Source: Halomonas sp. S3-1-1
Lineage (GTDB): Bacteria; Pseudomonadota; Gammaproteobacteria; Pseudomonadales; Halomonadaceae
DNA length: 64,000 bases
Assembly (NCBI RefSeq): GCF_023757625.1
Contig: NZ_JALGBZ010000002.1
Span: 434,001-498,000, forward strand
Direction: 5' to 3'
Part shown: in pieces, positions 8,367 to 18,055 of the stretch
Position numbering within the stretch: the stretch's first letter is position 1
Layout: each line of letters begins with the position of its first letter
The notes under the pieces: model-generated
Seen by the model: the letters and a program-made list of their open reading frames with translations, nothing else
The model's database searches: none
Told to the model about the DNA's origin: nothing
Program-made: the position numbers and the translations under genes

Positions 8367-8996
8367 GTGGATGCACTAACGTGGCTGACCTATGTCGGCG
8401 TCATTTTCGCCCTGATCATCTTTCCCGGGCCGGTGGCGCTTCTGTGCACCAGCCACGGGCTGCAGTTCGGCCGCCGCCAGGCAACTGCCACCGTGCTGGG
8501 CGGCATTATGGCCTCGCTGGTGCTGATGGTGATCTCGTCATTGGGCCTCGGCGCCGTGCTCGCCACGTCCGAAACCGCCTTTTACGCGCTCAAGATGGTG
8601 GGCGGGGCGTATCTGATCTACTTGGGCGTCATGGCCTGGCGCGATACGTCCAGCCCGGCAATGGCAAGCCCGAACGTGGCCGCAGGGCCGAAGGTATCCG
8701 CCACAACGCGCTTTCGCCGCGGCTTTACCGTGGGCATCAGCAATCCCAAGGATCTGCTCTTTTTCGCCGCGCTGTTTCCTAACTTCATCGACGTGAGCCA
8801 GCCGCAGCTTCTCCAGTTCGTCATCCTGGCGCTGAGCTGGCTGGTGATCGATTTCACCCTGATGTCGACCTACGCGGGCCTGGGCGCCAGCATCAGCCGC
8901 TGGTTTCAGACACCGCGGCGCTACAAGCGCTTCAACCGGGCGACCGGGGGGCTGTTCATGGCCGCTGGCGGGACGCTGATCGCCTCGAACCAGTAG
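8367..8996 (+). CDS. LysE family translocator
   Basis: RhtB/LysE-type exporter of 209 residues with about six hydrophobic segments. The start of the first segment (VIFALIIFPGPVALLCTSHG) carries the PGP motif typical of the family, and GISNPKDLLFFAALFPNFI in the middle is also characteristic. It should export amino acids or related compounds through the inner membrane. The start is GTG at 8367 with AAGGAA 9 bases upstream. It stands alone, divergent from the P-loop gene. The substrate is not deducible. Confidence 0.88.
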   Translation: MDALTWLTYVGVIFALIIFPGPVALLCTSHGLQFGRRQATATVLGGIMASLVLMVISSLGLGAVLATSETAFYALKMVGGAYLIYLGVMAWRDTSSPAMASPNVAAGPKVSATTRFRRGFTVGISNPKDLLFFAALFPNFIDVSQPQLLQFVILALSWLVIDFTLMSTYAGLGASISRWFQTPRRYKRFNRATGGLFMAAGGTLIASNQ

Positions 8997-9125
8997 CGCT
9001 GGGCTCACTCTTTGGCGTGGCATCATTCTCGGTCACTGCACTGCGCGCCTTTATATGCCATTAAAATATAGATGATTGCTTTTTAATTTCTTTTTGTCGT
9101 CCTGAGTTTGCACTAAAATGGCGCG

Positions 9126-9156
9126 CCCGCTGAGCGGGATCGCGAGCCCGATGGGC
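9126..9156 (+). promoter_or_regulatory. Two hairpins in the mmuPM leader
   Basis: CCCGCT-G-AGCGGG (9126-9138) and GCCC-GAT-GGGC (9146-9156) follow directly after a possible -10 (TAAAAT, 9114-9119) and end 26 bp before the mmuP start. They form a compact structured 5' leader. I do not recognise a known riboswitch class. Confidence 0.35.
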
Positions 9157-9182
9157 CGAACAGGCAATTTTCAGGACGTATC

Positions 9183-10601
9183 ATGAGTGACCAAGAGGGC
9201 GCGCACTTCAAGCGCAGTATGAGCACGCGGCACCTGGTGATGCTGTCGCTTGGCGGGGTGATCGGTACCGGGCTCTTTCTGAGCTCCGGCTATACGGTGC
9301 AGCAGGCGGGCCCGATGGGCGCGGTGCTGGCGTACCTGGTGGGCGGTATCGTCGCTTGGCTTGTGATGATGTGCCTGGGCGAGCTTGCCGTGCACATGCC
9401 GGACTCCGGCGCGTTCAGCGCCCACGCCACGCGCTACATCGGCCCCGGCACTGGCTACATGGTCGCCTGGATGTACTGGCTCACCTGGACGGTAGCGCTG
9501 GGGTCGGAGTTCACCGCGGCGGCGGTGTTCATGGGGCGCTGGTTTCCCGATATTCCCGGCTGGTACTGGAGTGGGCTTTTTGCCGCCATCGTGTTCGGCG
9601 TCAACGCCTTCACCTCGCGCTTTTTCGCCGAATCCGAGTTCTGGCTTTCGCTGATCAAGGTGCTGGCAGTGGTGGCGTTTGTGCTGATCGGCGCCGCGGC
9701 GATCATTGGCTTCGTGCCGCTGCAGGACGACACCGGCGCCGCCGTGGCCTCTCCCGGGCTTTCGGCGCTGTGGGGCGAGGGCGCGATGCCGCCAAGCCTT
9801 CTGACGATCGGCATGACGCTGCTGGCGGTGATGTTCGCCTTCTCCGGTACCGAGCTGATCGGCATCGCCGCCGGTGAAGCCGAGGACCCGGCGCGCAACG
9901 TCCCCAAGGCGATTCGCGCCACGCTCTGGCGGCTGATTCTGTTCTTCGTCGGTACCATGGTGGTGATCGCCGCCCTCCTGCCTCACACCGAGGCCGGGCT
10001 CAGCCAAAGCCCGTTCGTCGCGGTCTTCCAGCGCATCGGCGTGCCGGGGGCGGCCGACATCATGAATTTCGTGATCATCACCGCGCTGCTCTCGGCGGCC
10101 AACTCCGGGCTCTACGCCTCGGCGCGCATGCTCTGGACCCTCTCGGATCAGGGCACGCTGCCTAAATCGCTTGGCCGGCTCAACAAGCGCGGCATCCCCA
10201 TGAACGCGCTGCTCTTGAGCATGATCGGCGGCTTCGGGGCGCTGTTCTCGAGCGTTTACGCGCCGGAAACCGTGTATCTGGTGCTGGTGTCGATCTCCGG
10301 GCTTGCGGTGGTGATCGTGTGGATGGCGATCGCGCTGAGCCAGTTCAACTTCCGCCGCCAGTATCTGCGCGAAGGCGGCCGGCTCGAGGATCTGGTCTAC
10401 CGCACGCCGGGCTATCCGTTCGTGCCGTTGATCGCCTTCGGCGCCTGCCTTGCCGCCTGTATCGGCATCGCGTTTGATCCGCAGCAGCGCATCGCACTCT
10501 ACTTCGGCGTGCCGTTCATCGCGCTCTGCTATCTGATTCACTACCTGCACCGCCGCCAGTCGGCCAAACGTGCCCGCACCGCCAGGGAGACCACCGCATG
10601 A
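9183..10601 (+). CDS. mmuP: Amino acid permease, probable S-methylmethionine permease
   Basis: APC-superfamily permease of 472 residues with about 12 membrane segments. The N-terminal signature [20 protein letters not shown] is typical of the amino acid transporter family, and [20 protein letters not shown] matches the conserved middle segment. The following gene, homocysteine S-methyltransferase, overlaps by 4 bp (ATGA). That pairing is the enteric mmuPM order, where MmuP imports S-methylmethionine. The length is close to that of E. coli MmuP. Substrate assignment rests mainly on the neighbour. Confidence 0.87.
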   Translation: MSDQEGAHFKRSMSTRHLVMLSLGGVIGTGLFLSSGYTVQQAGPMGAVLAYLVGGIVAWLVMMCLGELAVHMPDSGAFSAHATRYIGPGTGYMVAWMYWLTWTVALGSEFTAAAVFMGRWFPDIPGWYWSGLFAAIVFGVNAFTSRFFAESEFWLSLIKVLAVVAFVLIGAAAIIGFVPLQDDTGAAVASPGLSALWGEGAMPPSLLTIGMTLLAVMFAFSGTELIGIAAGEAEDPARNVPKAIRATLWRLILFFVGTMVVIAALLPHTEAGLSQSPFVAVFQRIGVPGAADIMNFVIITALLSAANSGLYASARMLWTLSDQGTLPKSLGRLNKRGIPMNALLLSMIGGFGALFSSVYAPETVYLVLVSISGLAVVIVWMAIALSQFNFRRQYLREGGRLEDLVYRTPGYPFVPLIAFGACLAACIGIAFDPQQRIALYFGVPFIALCYLIHYLHRRQSAKRARTARETTA

Positions 10602-11557
10602 GCCAGTACGCCAACCCACTCCAGACTCTGCTTCGCGACGTGCCTTTCATGGTGATCGACGGCGCGCTGGCCACCGAGCTCGAAGCGCTGGGCTGTGATC
10701 TCAACGACAGCCTCTGGTCGGCGCGGCTGTTAAACGAGGCGCCGGAGAAGATCCGCCAGGTGCATCAGGCCTACTTCGAGGCCGGCGCCGACTGTGCGAT
10801 CACCGCAAGCTATCAAGCGACGATTGCCGGCTTCGTACAGGCGGGGCTCTCCGAGCGGGAGGCGCGCGCGCTGATCACGCGCTCGGTGACGCTGGCGTGT
10901 GATGCCCGCGACGCCGTCTGGCGGCCGGATAGCGGGCGCCCGAAACCGCTGGTAGCGGCTTCTGTGGGGCCCTATGGCGCGTATCTTGCCGACGGCAGCG
11001 AGTATCGCGGCGGCTATGACCTGGACCGTGCAGGGCTTGTCGAGTTTCACCGCGAGCGCTTTGCACTGCTGTTGGAAGCAGGCGCCGACCTGCTGGCGGC
11101 GGAAACGCTGCCGTCGCTCGACGAGGCGCTGGCGATCACCGACCTGCTCGCCGAGCACCCCGGGGCGCAGGCGTGGATCACGTTCTCGGCGAAGGATGAC
11201 GCGCACATCAGCGACGGCACGCCGATTGCCGAGTGCGCCAGGGCCCTGGCAGGGCGCCCGGGCGTGGCGGCCATCGGTATCAATTGCACCGCGCTTGCCC
11301 ATATCGCGCCGCTGATCGAGGCGATCAAGCAGGCGTGCGACCTGCCGGTACTGGTCTACCCCAACTCCGGCGAACAGTACGACCCGACCACCAAAACCTG
11401 GCACTCGGCGGCCTGCGACCACAGCGGCGGGCCCTCCGGGCTCGTTCAGGGCGCGGCGATCTGGCGCGCTGCCGGCGCCGCGGGTATCGGCGGGTGCTGT
11501 CGCACCACGCCTGCGGATATCCGAGCGCTGGCCGAGTACCGCCAAACGCTAGCGTGA
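10598..11557 (+). CDS. mmuM: Homocysteine S-methyltransferase
   Basis: Zinc-dependent methyltransferase of 319 residues. Zinc ligands are visible as Cys230 (GINC) and Cys300-Cys301 (GGCCRTTP). The N-terminal [13 protein letters not shown] matches the family barrel start. It transfers a methyl group from S-methylmethionine (or S-adenosylmethionine) to homocysteine, giving methionine. It overlaps mmuP by 4 bp, so the two are translated together. Its 3' end overlaps the convergent LysR gene by 9 bp, leaving no room for a conventional terminator between them. Confidence 0.94.
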   Translation: MSQYANPLQTLLRDVPFMVIDGALATELEALGCDLNDSLWSARLLNEAPEKIRQVHQAYFEAGADCAITASYQATIAGFVQAGLSEREARALITRSVTLACDARDAVWRPDSGRPKPLVAASVGPYGAYLADGSEYRGGYDLDRAGLVEFHRERFALLLEAGADLLAAETLPSLDEALAITDLLAEHPGAQAWITFSAKDDAHISDGTPIAECARALAGRPGVAAIGINCTALAHIAPLIEAIKQACDLPVLVYPNSGEQYDPTTKTWHSAACDHSGGPSGLVQGAAIWRAAGAAGIGGCCRTTPADIRALAEYRQTLA

Positions 11558-12448
11558 CGCGTCAAGCTCCCGTTCGAGCCACGCTGCCAACTGCTCTCCC
11601 GCGCCGGTACGGCGCTCGTCCGGTAGCCACAGGCAGAGGCGGGCGGGGGTGGCGACACTTCCCCAGGGCGCGACCAGCCGCCCGCTTTTAAGATCATCCT
11701 TCACCAGCAGCCGGGGCGCGATCGCGACCCCGAGCCCCGCGACCGCGGCCTCCATCAGGTAGTAGAGGTGGTCGAACCCCAGGCTGTGTTCCAGCGCCTT
11801 GTTGAGGGCCCTTTCATCGAGCCCCTGGGCGTGGGCCCAGGCCGGCCACGCCTGAGGGCGCGAGGCGGTCGTCAGAAGCGTCTGTTCGAACAGCGACGCC
11901 GGTGCATCGGCGTCAAGACGCGCGGCAAGTGCCGGGCTTGCCACCGCGCAGATCTCCTCGGCCATTAGCTCGATCACCTCACCACTCACGGGCCAGGGCG
12001 GCTCCAGAAACGCAAGGGTGGCGCTGGCGCTCTGCTGTCCGCCGGGCTGCTCGGTGTCGCTGACCACCACTTGAAGGTTGAGCTCGGGCAGCGCCCGGCG
12101 CAGCGGTTCGAGCCGAGGAATCAGCCAGCGCGCCAGAAGGCTGCCGGGGCAGGCCAGAGTAAAGGGCGCGCCCTCCACCTCACGCTTGAGCGATGCGCAA
12201 CTATCGCGCAGCTGCGCAAAGGCCTCGCCAAGGCCGCGCTGTAGCGTTTCTCCGTGCGGGGTCAGCACCAGGCGACGACCGGATTTGGCGAACAGTGCCG
12301 TCTCGAAATGTTCGTCCAGCGTCTTGAGCTGGCGGCTGACCGCGCCGTGGGTCACGCTGAGCTCACCGGCGGCGGCGCTCACGCTGCCAAGCCGGGCGGT
12401 GGTTTCAAAGGCACGCAGCGCACTCAGCGGCGGAAGGCTGTTCTGCAT
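11549..12448 (-). CDS. trpI: LysR family regulator, probably TrpI-like
   Basis: LysR regulator of 299 residues of the GcvA/TrpI subgroup: PPLSALRAFETTARLGSVSA at the N-terminus, then VTHGAVSRQLKTLDEHF. It is divergent from trpBA with a 138-bp spacer. In pseudomonads TrpI has exactly this place and activates trpBA when indole-3-glycerol phosphate accumulates. The TrpI name rests on subgroup and context rather than specific residues. Other GcvA-like regulators look similar. Confidence 0.78.
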   Translation of the reverse strand: MQNSLPPLSALRAFETTARLGSVSAAAGELSVTHGAVSRQLKTLDEHFETALFAKSGRRLVLTPHGETLQRGLGEAFAQLRDSCASLKREVEGAPFTLACPGSLLARWLIPRLEPLRRALPELNLQVVVSDTEQPGGQQSASATLAFLEPPWPVSGEVIELMAEEICAVASPALAARLDADAPASLFEQTLLTTASRPQAWPAWAHAQGLDERALNKALEHSLGFDHLYYLMEAAVAGLGVAIAPRLLVKDDLKSGRLVAPWGSVATPARLCLWLPDERRTGAGEQLAAWLERELDASR

Positions 12449-12481
12449 GAAGGGATTCTCGATAGTTGATTAAAACTCACA

Positions 12482-12494
12482 GATAGCCGCTATC
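12482..12494. promoter_or_regulatory. Palindrome in the trpI-trpB spacer
   Basis: GATAGC-C-GCTATC is a perfect 6-bp inverted repeat 33 bp upstream of the LysR start and 92 bp before trpB. It is a candidate operator for the divergent regulator. It lacks the LysR T-N11-A form in an obvious way, so confidence is modest. Confidence 0.35.
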
Positions 12495-12586
12495 TTATCG
12501 ATTTTTTGTCCCTCGCGTCTCGGATAACGTGAAGACATCAATGAACGCCTTACCAGGCAACGTCTTTCCAGCCCTTCGAGGTCGCG

Positions 12587-13804
12587 ATGAACCAGCCTTT
12601 TACTCCTTCGACCGCCTTGCCCGATGGCAACGGCATGTTCGGCCGCTTCGGTGGGCGCTTCGTGGCGGAAACGCTGATGCCGCTGATCAATGAGCTGCGC
12701 GATGAATACGCCGCGGCCAAGGCGGACCCCGAATTCCAGCGAAAGCTCGCCTACTTTCAAACCGACTACGTGGGTCGGCCAAGCCCGCTCTATTTTGCCG
12801 AGCGGCTCACCGAGCACTTCGGCGGCGCGAAGATCTATCTAAAGCGCGAAGAGCTCAACCACACCGGCGCGCACAAGATCAACAACTGCATCGGTCAGGT
12901 ACTGCTGGCCAAACAGATGGGCAAGAAGCGCATCATCGCCGAGACCGGCGCGGGCATGCACGGCGTGGCCACGGCCACGGTGGCGGCGCGCTTCGGCCTT
13001 GAGTGCGTGATCTACATGGGCACTACCGACATCGAGCGCCAGCAGCCCAACGTGTTCCGCATGAAGCTTTTGGGCGCCAAGGTGGTGCCGGTCACCTCCG
13101 GCACCGGTACGCTGAAGGACGCCATGAACGAGGCGCTGCGCGACTGGGTGACCAATATCGACGACACCTTCTACATCATCGGCACCGTGGCTGGCCCCCA
13201 CCCGTACCCCGCCATGGTGCGCGATTTCCAGGCGGTGATCGGCCATGAAACCCGCCGCCAGATGCAGGAGAAAGAAGGGCGCCTGCCGGATTCGCTCGTC
13301 GCCTGCATCGGCGGCGGCTCCAACGCCATGGGGCTTTTCCACCCGTTCCTTGAAGATGCAAGCGTGCAGATGATCGGCGTCGAAGCCGGTGGCAAGGGCG
13401 TGGCGACAGGCCAGCACGCGGCGAGCCTGAACGGCGGCACTCCTGGCGTGCTTCACGGCAACCGCACCTTCTTGCTGCAAAGCGAGGATGGCCAGATCAT
13501 CGACGCCCATTCGATTTCGGCGGGGCTCGACTACCCGGGTATCGGCCCCGAGCACGCCTGGCTTCACGAGCAGGGCCGCGTCGAGTACGTCTCGGCCACC
13601 GACGACGAGGCGCTCGAGGCGTTTCAGATCTGCTGTCGCGAAGAGGGCATCATTCCGGCGCTTGAAACCGCCCACGCCCTGGCCGAAGTGGCCAAGCGCG
13701 CGCCCACGCTACCCCGCGATCACCTGATGGTCGTCAACTTAAGCGGCCGTGGCGATAAGGACATGATGAGCGTCGCTCACTATCTAGGAGACAAGTTCCA
13801 ATGA
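12587..13804 (+). CDS. trpB: Tryptophan synthase beta subunit
   Basis: PLP-dependent enzyme joining indole and serine to make tryptophan; 405 residues, the usual length. The PLP lysine is Lys97 in [10 protein letters not shown]. The phosphate-binding glycine loop GGGSNAMG and the N-terminal [19 protein letters not shown] are present. It forms the alpha2-beta2 complex with TrpA, whose gene overlaps by 4 bp. The other trp genes are absent from the window, as in pseudomonads where trpBA form a separate unit under TrpI. Confidence 0.98.
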   Translation: MNQPFTPSTALPDGNGMFGRFGGRFVAETLMPLINELRDEYAAAKADPEFQRKLAYFQTDYVGRPSPLYFAERLTEHFGGAKIYLKREELNHTGAHKINNCIGQVLLAKQMGKKRIIAETGAGMHGVATATVAARFGLECVIYMGTTDIERQQPNVFRMKLLGAKVVPVTSGTGTLKDAMNEALRDWVTNIDDTFYIIGTVAGPHPYPAMVRDFQAVIGHETRRQMQEKEGRLPDSLVACIGGGSNAMGLFHPFLEDASVQMIGVEAGGKGVATGQHAASLNGGTPGVLHGNRTFLLQSEDGQIIDAHSISAGLDYPGIGPEHAWLHEQGRVEYVSATDDEALEAFQICCREEGIIPALETAHALAEVAKRAPTLPRDHLMVVNLSGRGDKDMMSVAHYLGDKFQ

Positions 13805-14652
13805 GCCAAGCCAACTCGACTGACGGCATCTCACGTATCGAGCGCTGCTTTGCCGCACTGAAAGCGCAAGACCGCCCGGCGCTGGTCAGCTTCTTGACCG
13901 CCGGCGACCCGAACCCGGATACCTCCCAGCGCCTGCTTGATGGCTTGCCGGAAGCGGGGGTGGATATCATCGAACTGGGCATGCCCTTCAGCGACCCGAT
14001 GGCCGACGGCCCGGCGATCCAGAAAGCGGCCCTGCGCGCCCTGGACGCAGGCCAGACCCAGGCCAAAACCCTTGCCATGGTGAATCGCTTTCGCGAGAAG
14101 AACCAGGACACGCCGATCGTGCTGATGGGTTACTACAACCCCATTTACTGCTACGGCGTCGAGCGCTTTCTGGAAGACGCCGCCCGGGCCGGCGTGGATG
14201 GCCTGATCGTGGTGGACCTGCCGCCCGAGCACGATGACGAGCTCTGCACGCCTGCCGCCCGCCACGGCATCGACTTCATCCGCCTGGCCACGCCCACCAC
14301 CGACGCCAAGCGCCTGCCGCAGGTGCTGGCCAACGCCTCCGGGTTTATCTACTACGTCTCGGTGGCCGGGGTAACCGGTGTGGGGGCGGCCACGCCGGAC
14401 AGCGTCGAGCGCGCAGTCGCCGATCTCAAACGCCATACCCGGCTCCCCATCGGTGTTGGCTTCGGTATCCGCACGCCGGAACAGGCCGCGACTATCGGCC
14501 GTTTCAGCGATGCGGTGGTGGTGGGCTCAGCGCTGGTGGACCATATCGAGCAAGCCGCGACACCCGACGAAAGCGTGTCGCGCGTGCACGGTTTGGTCCG
14601 CGAGCTGGCCCAGAGCGTGCGGCGCTGCCGTGAAGAGGAGGTGGTTAGCTAG
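13801..14652 (+). CDS. trpA: Tryptophan synthase alpha subunit
   Basis: TIM-barrel lyase of 283 residues splitting indole-3-glycerol phosphate to indole and glyceraldehyde-3-phosphate. The catalytic acids are Glu58 ([12 protein letters not shown]) and Asp69 (MADGP). The phosphate-binding loop [12 protein letters not shown] is near the C-terminus. It overlaps trpB by ATGA. Its last 4 bp overlap the stop of the convergent SDR gene, so the two transcripts must run into each other or end inside coding sequence. Confidence 0.98.
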   Translation: MSQANSTDGISRIERCFAALKAQDRPALVSFLTAGDPNPDTSQRLLDGLPEAGVDIIELGMPFSDPMADGPAIQKAALRALDAGQTQAKTLAMVNRFREKNQDTPIVLMGYYNPIYCYGVERFLEDAARAGVDGLIVVDLPPEHDDELCTPAARHGIDFIRLATPTTDAKRLPQVLANASGFIYYVSVAGVTGVGAATPDSVERAVADLKRHTRLPIGVGFGIRTPEQAATIGRFSDAVVVGSALVDHIEQAATPDESVSRVHGLVRELAQSVRRCREEEVVS

Positions 14653-15383
14653 ATAACGCCGCCATTGGCGCGGAGCGTCTGGCCGTTGATCCAGCCGCCG
14701 GCGGGCGAGGCGAGAAACGCCACCACGCTTGCGATGTCCTCGGGCTCGGCCAGACGTTCCAGCGGCGGCATTTTGGCGAGTTTGTCGATCAACTCGTCGG
14801 ACTTGCCGTCGAAAAAGAGCTTCGTGGCGGTGGGGCCGGGGGCGACGCTGTTGACGGTGATCTCGCGTCCGCGAAGCTCCTTGCAGAGAATCGCCCCCAC
14901 GGTTTCCACCGCCGCTTTGGTCGCCGCGTACACGCTGTAGTTCTCGAGCTTCAGGCCCACCACGCTGGTCGACAGGTTGATGATTCGCCCGCCGTTCTGC
15001 AGGCGTTTGGCTGCCTCGCGCATGGTGTAGATAGAGCCTTTCAGATTGATATCGATGTGGGCGTCGATCAGCGCATCGTCGCACTCGGCCAGCGGTGCGA
15101 GCTTCAGAATCCCGGCACTGTTGACCAGCACGTCGAGCCGGCCGTACTGCGCTTCGATCTCGTCGAAGAGCTGGCGCACCGCGCCCGCATTCGCCACATC
15201 CGCCTGAAACGCTTTGGCGCTGCCGCCTTGACCCTCGATCTCCTCGACCACGTTTGCCGCCGCCTCGACGTTACTCGCGTAATTGACCACGACCGCGAAG
15301 CCATCCTCGGCAAGCTTCTGGGCAATGCTTGCGCCGATACCGCGCGAGCCGCCGGTGACCAGCGCCACTTTCTGTGCGTTCAT
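14649..15383 (-). CDS. SDR family oxidoreductase
   Basis: Classical short-chain dehydrogenase of 244 residues. Cofactor motif TGGSRGIG is at residues 10-17, NSAG at about 88-91 (Ser in place of the usual second Ala-type residue), and the catalytic Ser at about 140 with Tyr152 and Lys156 (YAATK). The C-terminal [18 protein letters not shown] is typical of 3-oxoacyl-ACP-reductase-like and glucose-dehydrogenase-like SDRs. The ATG has GGAGGAGAC 5 bases upstream. It is a single gene convergent with trpA, and the substrate is unknown. Confidence 0.9.
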   Translation of the reverse strand: MNAQKVALVTGGSRGIGASIAQKLAEDGFAVVVNYASNVEAAANVVEEIEGQGGSAKAFQADVANAGAVRQLFDEIEAQYGRLDVLVNSAGILKLAPLAECDDALIDAHIDINLKGSIYTMREAAKRLQNGGRIINLSTSVVGLKLENYSVYAATKAAVETVGAILCKELRGREITVNSVAPGPTATKLFFDGKSDELIDKLAKMPPLERLAEPEDIASVVAFLASPAGGWINGQTLRANGGVI

Positions 15384-15574
15384 GCGTTGTCTCCTCCTGA
15401 TAGGGCATGTCGACCAACAGCTTAGAGCAAATATCGCGCTTTATAACCTGCCGCGTTTCGGCCACTTTCAAAATAAGCCATGAAAGCCGGGGAGAGACCG
15501 TGACGAAAAGGGTCAGAAGGGCCGGGCCGAGGCGTCAGGCGTGAAATACTAGCCCACGCCGGTGACAAGAATCG

Positions 15575-16630
15575 TCATTGGGCACCCCACTGCGTCTCGG
15601 GCATTTTGCCGGTCTCCATCAGGCTGCGGCGCGGCCCCTCACCCGAGGCCATCATCCAGCTAGGATATTCCGGCGTCAGGGCGCTTGCCGCATTCAGGGC
15701 GGCCAGGTCGTCCTCGGAAAGCGCCACCTCGGCGGCCTTCAGGTTGTCCTCCAACTGATCGAGCCGTTTCAGGCCGAGGATCACGCTGGTGACGACCTTC
15801 TGGTGCAAGAGCCACGCCAGCGAGATGGCCGCGAGGGTGGTGTCATGCCGTGCAGCGATGCCGTCCATCACGTCCAGAAGCGGCGCGCCGCGCGCTTCGT
15901 TCACCGGGGGGAATGGAACGGTGGCGCGGCGGCCTTCATCACTGTTGCGATACTTGCCTGTCAGATAGCCCCCGGCGAGCGGACTGAAGACCATCAGGCC
16001 CAGGCCTTCGGCCTGCAAGAGCGGGGTAATCTCACGCTCCACGTCGCGCCCGGCCAGCGAATAGTAGCCCTGATAGCTCTGGAACCGCTCCAGTCCCAGA
16101 CGTTTGGCATCACCAAGCGCCATGGCCAGCTGCCACGCGGCCCAGTTCGACACGCCGATATGACGGACGAAGCCCTGGCGGACAAGATCATCCAGGGTGC
16201 GCAGCGTTTCCTCGACCGGGGTGGCGGGGTCGAAGCCGTGCAGCTGGTAAAGGTCGATATAGTCGGTGCCGAGACGCTTCAGGCTGCCATGCACCTCGTT
16301 CAGGATATGCTGGCGCGAGGCACCGCCATCGTTCGGACCTTTGCCGGTGCCATGCTCGAACTTGGTCGACAGCACAACGTCCTTGCGCGCGATACCGAGC
16401 GAGGACAGGGCGCGACCCACGATCTCTTCCGACTGCCCGCCCGCATAGACGTTGGCCGTGTCGATGAAGTTGATGCCTGCATCAAAAGCACGGCGCAGGA
16501 TCGCTTCGGCCTCGTCCTGCATGACGCCGCTGGCGGCAGCATAGGGGCCGCCGCTCTGACCAAAGGTCATGGTGCCCAGGCACATTTCGGAAACGAAGAG
16601 GCCGGTGCGGCCCAGAAGGTTGTAGCGCAT
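15575..16630 (-). CDS. Aldo/keto reductase
   Basis: NADPH-dependent AKR of 351 residues. The catalytic tetrad is visible: Asp57 (FIDTANVY), Tyr62, Lys90 (VVLSTKFEHG) and His131 (LYQLHGFD). The N-terminus MRYNLLGRTGLFVSEMCLGT is typical of the YajO/Gcy1-like group that reduces aldehydes and ketones. It is divergent from a TetR gene across 95 bp holding three 16-bp-spaced repeats, so it is a likely target of that repressor. Substrate unknown. Confidence 0.92.
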   Translation of the reverse strand: MRYNLLGRTGLFVSEMCLGTMTFGQSGGPYAAASGVMQDEAEAILRRAFDAGINFIDTANVYAGGQSEEIVGRALSSLGIARKDVVLSTKFEHGTGKGPNDGGASRQHILNEVHGSLKRLGTDYIDLYQLHGFDPATPVEETLRTLDDLVRQGFVRHIGVSNWAAWQLAMALGDAKRLGLERFQSYQGYYSLAGRDVEREITPLLQAEGLGLMVFSPLAGGYLTGKYRNSDEGRRATVPFPPVNEARGAPLLDVMDGIAARHDTTLAAISLAWLLHQKVVTSVILGLKRLDQLEDNLKAAEVALSEDDLAALNAASALTPEYPSWMMASGEGPRRSLMETGKMPETQWGAQ

Positions 16631-16665
16631 GATAAGCTCCGGTTATGATCAAGCCACTCGATAAT

Positions 16666-16719
16666 TTCGATACCTAATAGTATCGGAACTGAGCGGTATC
16701 GGAACCATGTAGTATCGGA
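16666..16719. promoter_or_regulatory. Repeat operator array between AKR and TetR genes
   Basis: GTATCGGA occurs at 16680-16687, 16696-16703 and 16712-16719, exactly 16 bp apart. An inverted near-copy, TTCGATAC (16666-16673), makes a palindrome with the first. These lie in the spacer of the divergent pair and reach to within 7 bp of the TetR start codon. They are the obvious candidate binding site for the TetR protein. Confidence 0.7.
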
Positions 16720-16725
16720 TTAAAA

Positions 16726-17385
16726 ATGTCAATGACTAACAATGATCTTCCTGTTGCCGCGCGAGGACGCAAACGCGACCCCGAACGTGACGTCGCCATT
16801 CTGGAGGCGACGATCGACCTGCTGGCGGAGGTCGGCTATGACGGGCTGAGCACGGCAAAGGTGGCGGATCGCGCGCAGGCCGGGAAAGGCACGCTGTATC
16901 GCCGCTGGCCGACGAAAACCGATCTGGTACTGGACGCGGTCGCGCACATGAAGGCGCAACAGATCGACCTGGAAGCGCTGCCGGATACCGGCTCGTTACG
17001 GGGCGATCTTCTGGCGATGTTTCGGCCACAGGACGGCGCGAAGGTGGACCGGATATTGCGCGCCATGGCGGGTGTGGTATCGATGATCAGCCAGGTGCCG
17101 GGATTGGCAGACACGGGCGACTACTCGATTTTCGAGCCATGGATCACGGCGAATGCGGTGCTGATGGAGCGCGCCCAAGCGCGAGGTGAAATTCCGCCAA
17201 CGGCAGATATTGCCCTCGCCGCCCAGATCATCCCCTCCATGGCGGCCTATCGAGCCCTGATTCTGAGGGTCGCGATTGATCGTGATCTGCTGGAGCGTCT
17301 GGTTGAGCAGGTGGTGCTGCCAGCCCTGGGCGAGAGCTCTTTTAATCCGTCGCCCTCGCAAGATGGAATGGGCCAGGACGGATAA
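16726..17385 (+). CDS. TetR/AcrR family transcriptional regulator
   Basis: TetR-type repressor of 219 residues. Its helix-turn-helix is at about residues 25-65 (LSTAKVADRAQAGKGTLYRRW, then PTKTDLVLDAV), followed by a helical ligand-binding domain. Start is ATG 16726 or the second ATG at 16732. Neither has a clear ribosome binding site because the operator repeats occupy that position, so a short-leader or leaderless mRNA is possible. It is divergent from the aldo/keto reductase, and the next gene follows after 6 bp. It probably represses the reductase and itself. Confidence 0.9.
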   Translation: MSMTNNDLPVAARGRKRDPERDVAILEATIDLLAEVGYDGLSTAKVADRAQAGKGTLYRRWPTKTDLVLDAVAHMKAQQIDLEALPDTGSLRGDLLAMFRPQDGAKVDRILRAMAGVVSMISQVPGLADTGDYSIFEPWITANAVLMERAQARGEIPPTADIALAAQIIPSMAAYRALILRVAIDRDLLERLVEQVVLPALGESSFNPSPSQDGMGQDG

Positions 17386-17391
17386 CGACAG

Positions 17392-17856
17392 ATGCTGGAA
17401 AAGATTATCAGCGGCGGCCAGACCGGCGCCGACCGGGCGGCACTCGATGCTGCGCTCGACACGGGCTTTCCCATTGGCGGCGCCTGCCCGGTAGGGCGGG
17501 TGGCCGAAGATGGACCGCTTGACCCTATCTATACACTGACGGAAATCGGCGGCGGTTACCGTCAGCGCACCAAACGCAACGTGCAGGACGCCGACGGCAC
17601 CGCCATTTTCTATAGCGCTTACCCGCGCGGCGGCACCGAGGCGACGGTGCTCTTCTGTATTCGCCAAGCTAAACCTTACAAACTGATCGATATCGACCTG
17701 GTAACGTATGAGACGGCAGCTACGCTGCTGGACGACTTCGTGCGCGAGTTCGATGTCCGAGTGCTGAACGTTGCCGGGCCCAGTGCCCATCATTGCCCCT
17801 CTATTTATGCGCCGGTGAACCGCTCGATTCGTCTTCTGTTAGGACGGCAGGTATAA
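17392..17856 (+). CDS. Putative molybdenum carrier-like (YpsA/LOG-fold) protein
   Basis: Protein of 154 residues with an N-terminal nucleotide-binding loop ISGGQTGADRAALDAA (residues 6-21), then GGACPVGRVAEDG and NVQDADGTAIFY. These match the family annotated as putative molybdenum carrier protein, related to the Rossmann-like LOG/DprA/YpsA group. The natural ligand of most members is not established. It begins 6 bp after the TetR gene and is probably in one transcript with it, an unusual partner. Confidence 0.75.
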   Translation: MLEKIISGGQTGADRAALDAALDTGFPIGGACPVGRVAEDGPLDPIYTLTEIGGGYRQRTKRNVQDADGTAIFYSAYPRGGTEATVLFCIRQAKPYKLIDIDLVTYETAATLLDDFVREFDVRVLNVAGPSAHHCPSIYAPVNRSIRLLLGRQV

Positions 17857-18055
17857 AGAAGAAGGCGAATTGCGTTAAAGATTTCTGGTAAAAGGGACGT
17901 AGGGTGTTGCCTAAGCGGCTGGCCGAAACCAGATTAGGGATTTCTCAAGTGTCTGAAATAAAACAAGTGTCAGGCCGATGTCGTGTTCGTGACGTTGATT
18001 TGAAAGTAGCCCGGCCTGGATGATGAGGTCTGGAACAGCGGAAAGGGATTCAACA

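Noticed and set aside
9171..10619. 482-codon open frame antisense to mmuP
   Set aside because: The product is rich in Arg, His and Gly with no domain, as expected opposite a GC-rich coding gene.
15578..16648. 356-codon open frame antisense to the aldo/keto reductase
   Set aside because: No domain and low-complexity composition; the reductase on the other strand has a full catalytic tetrad.
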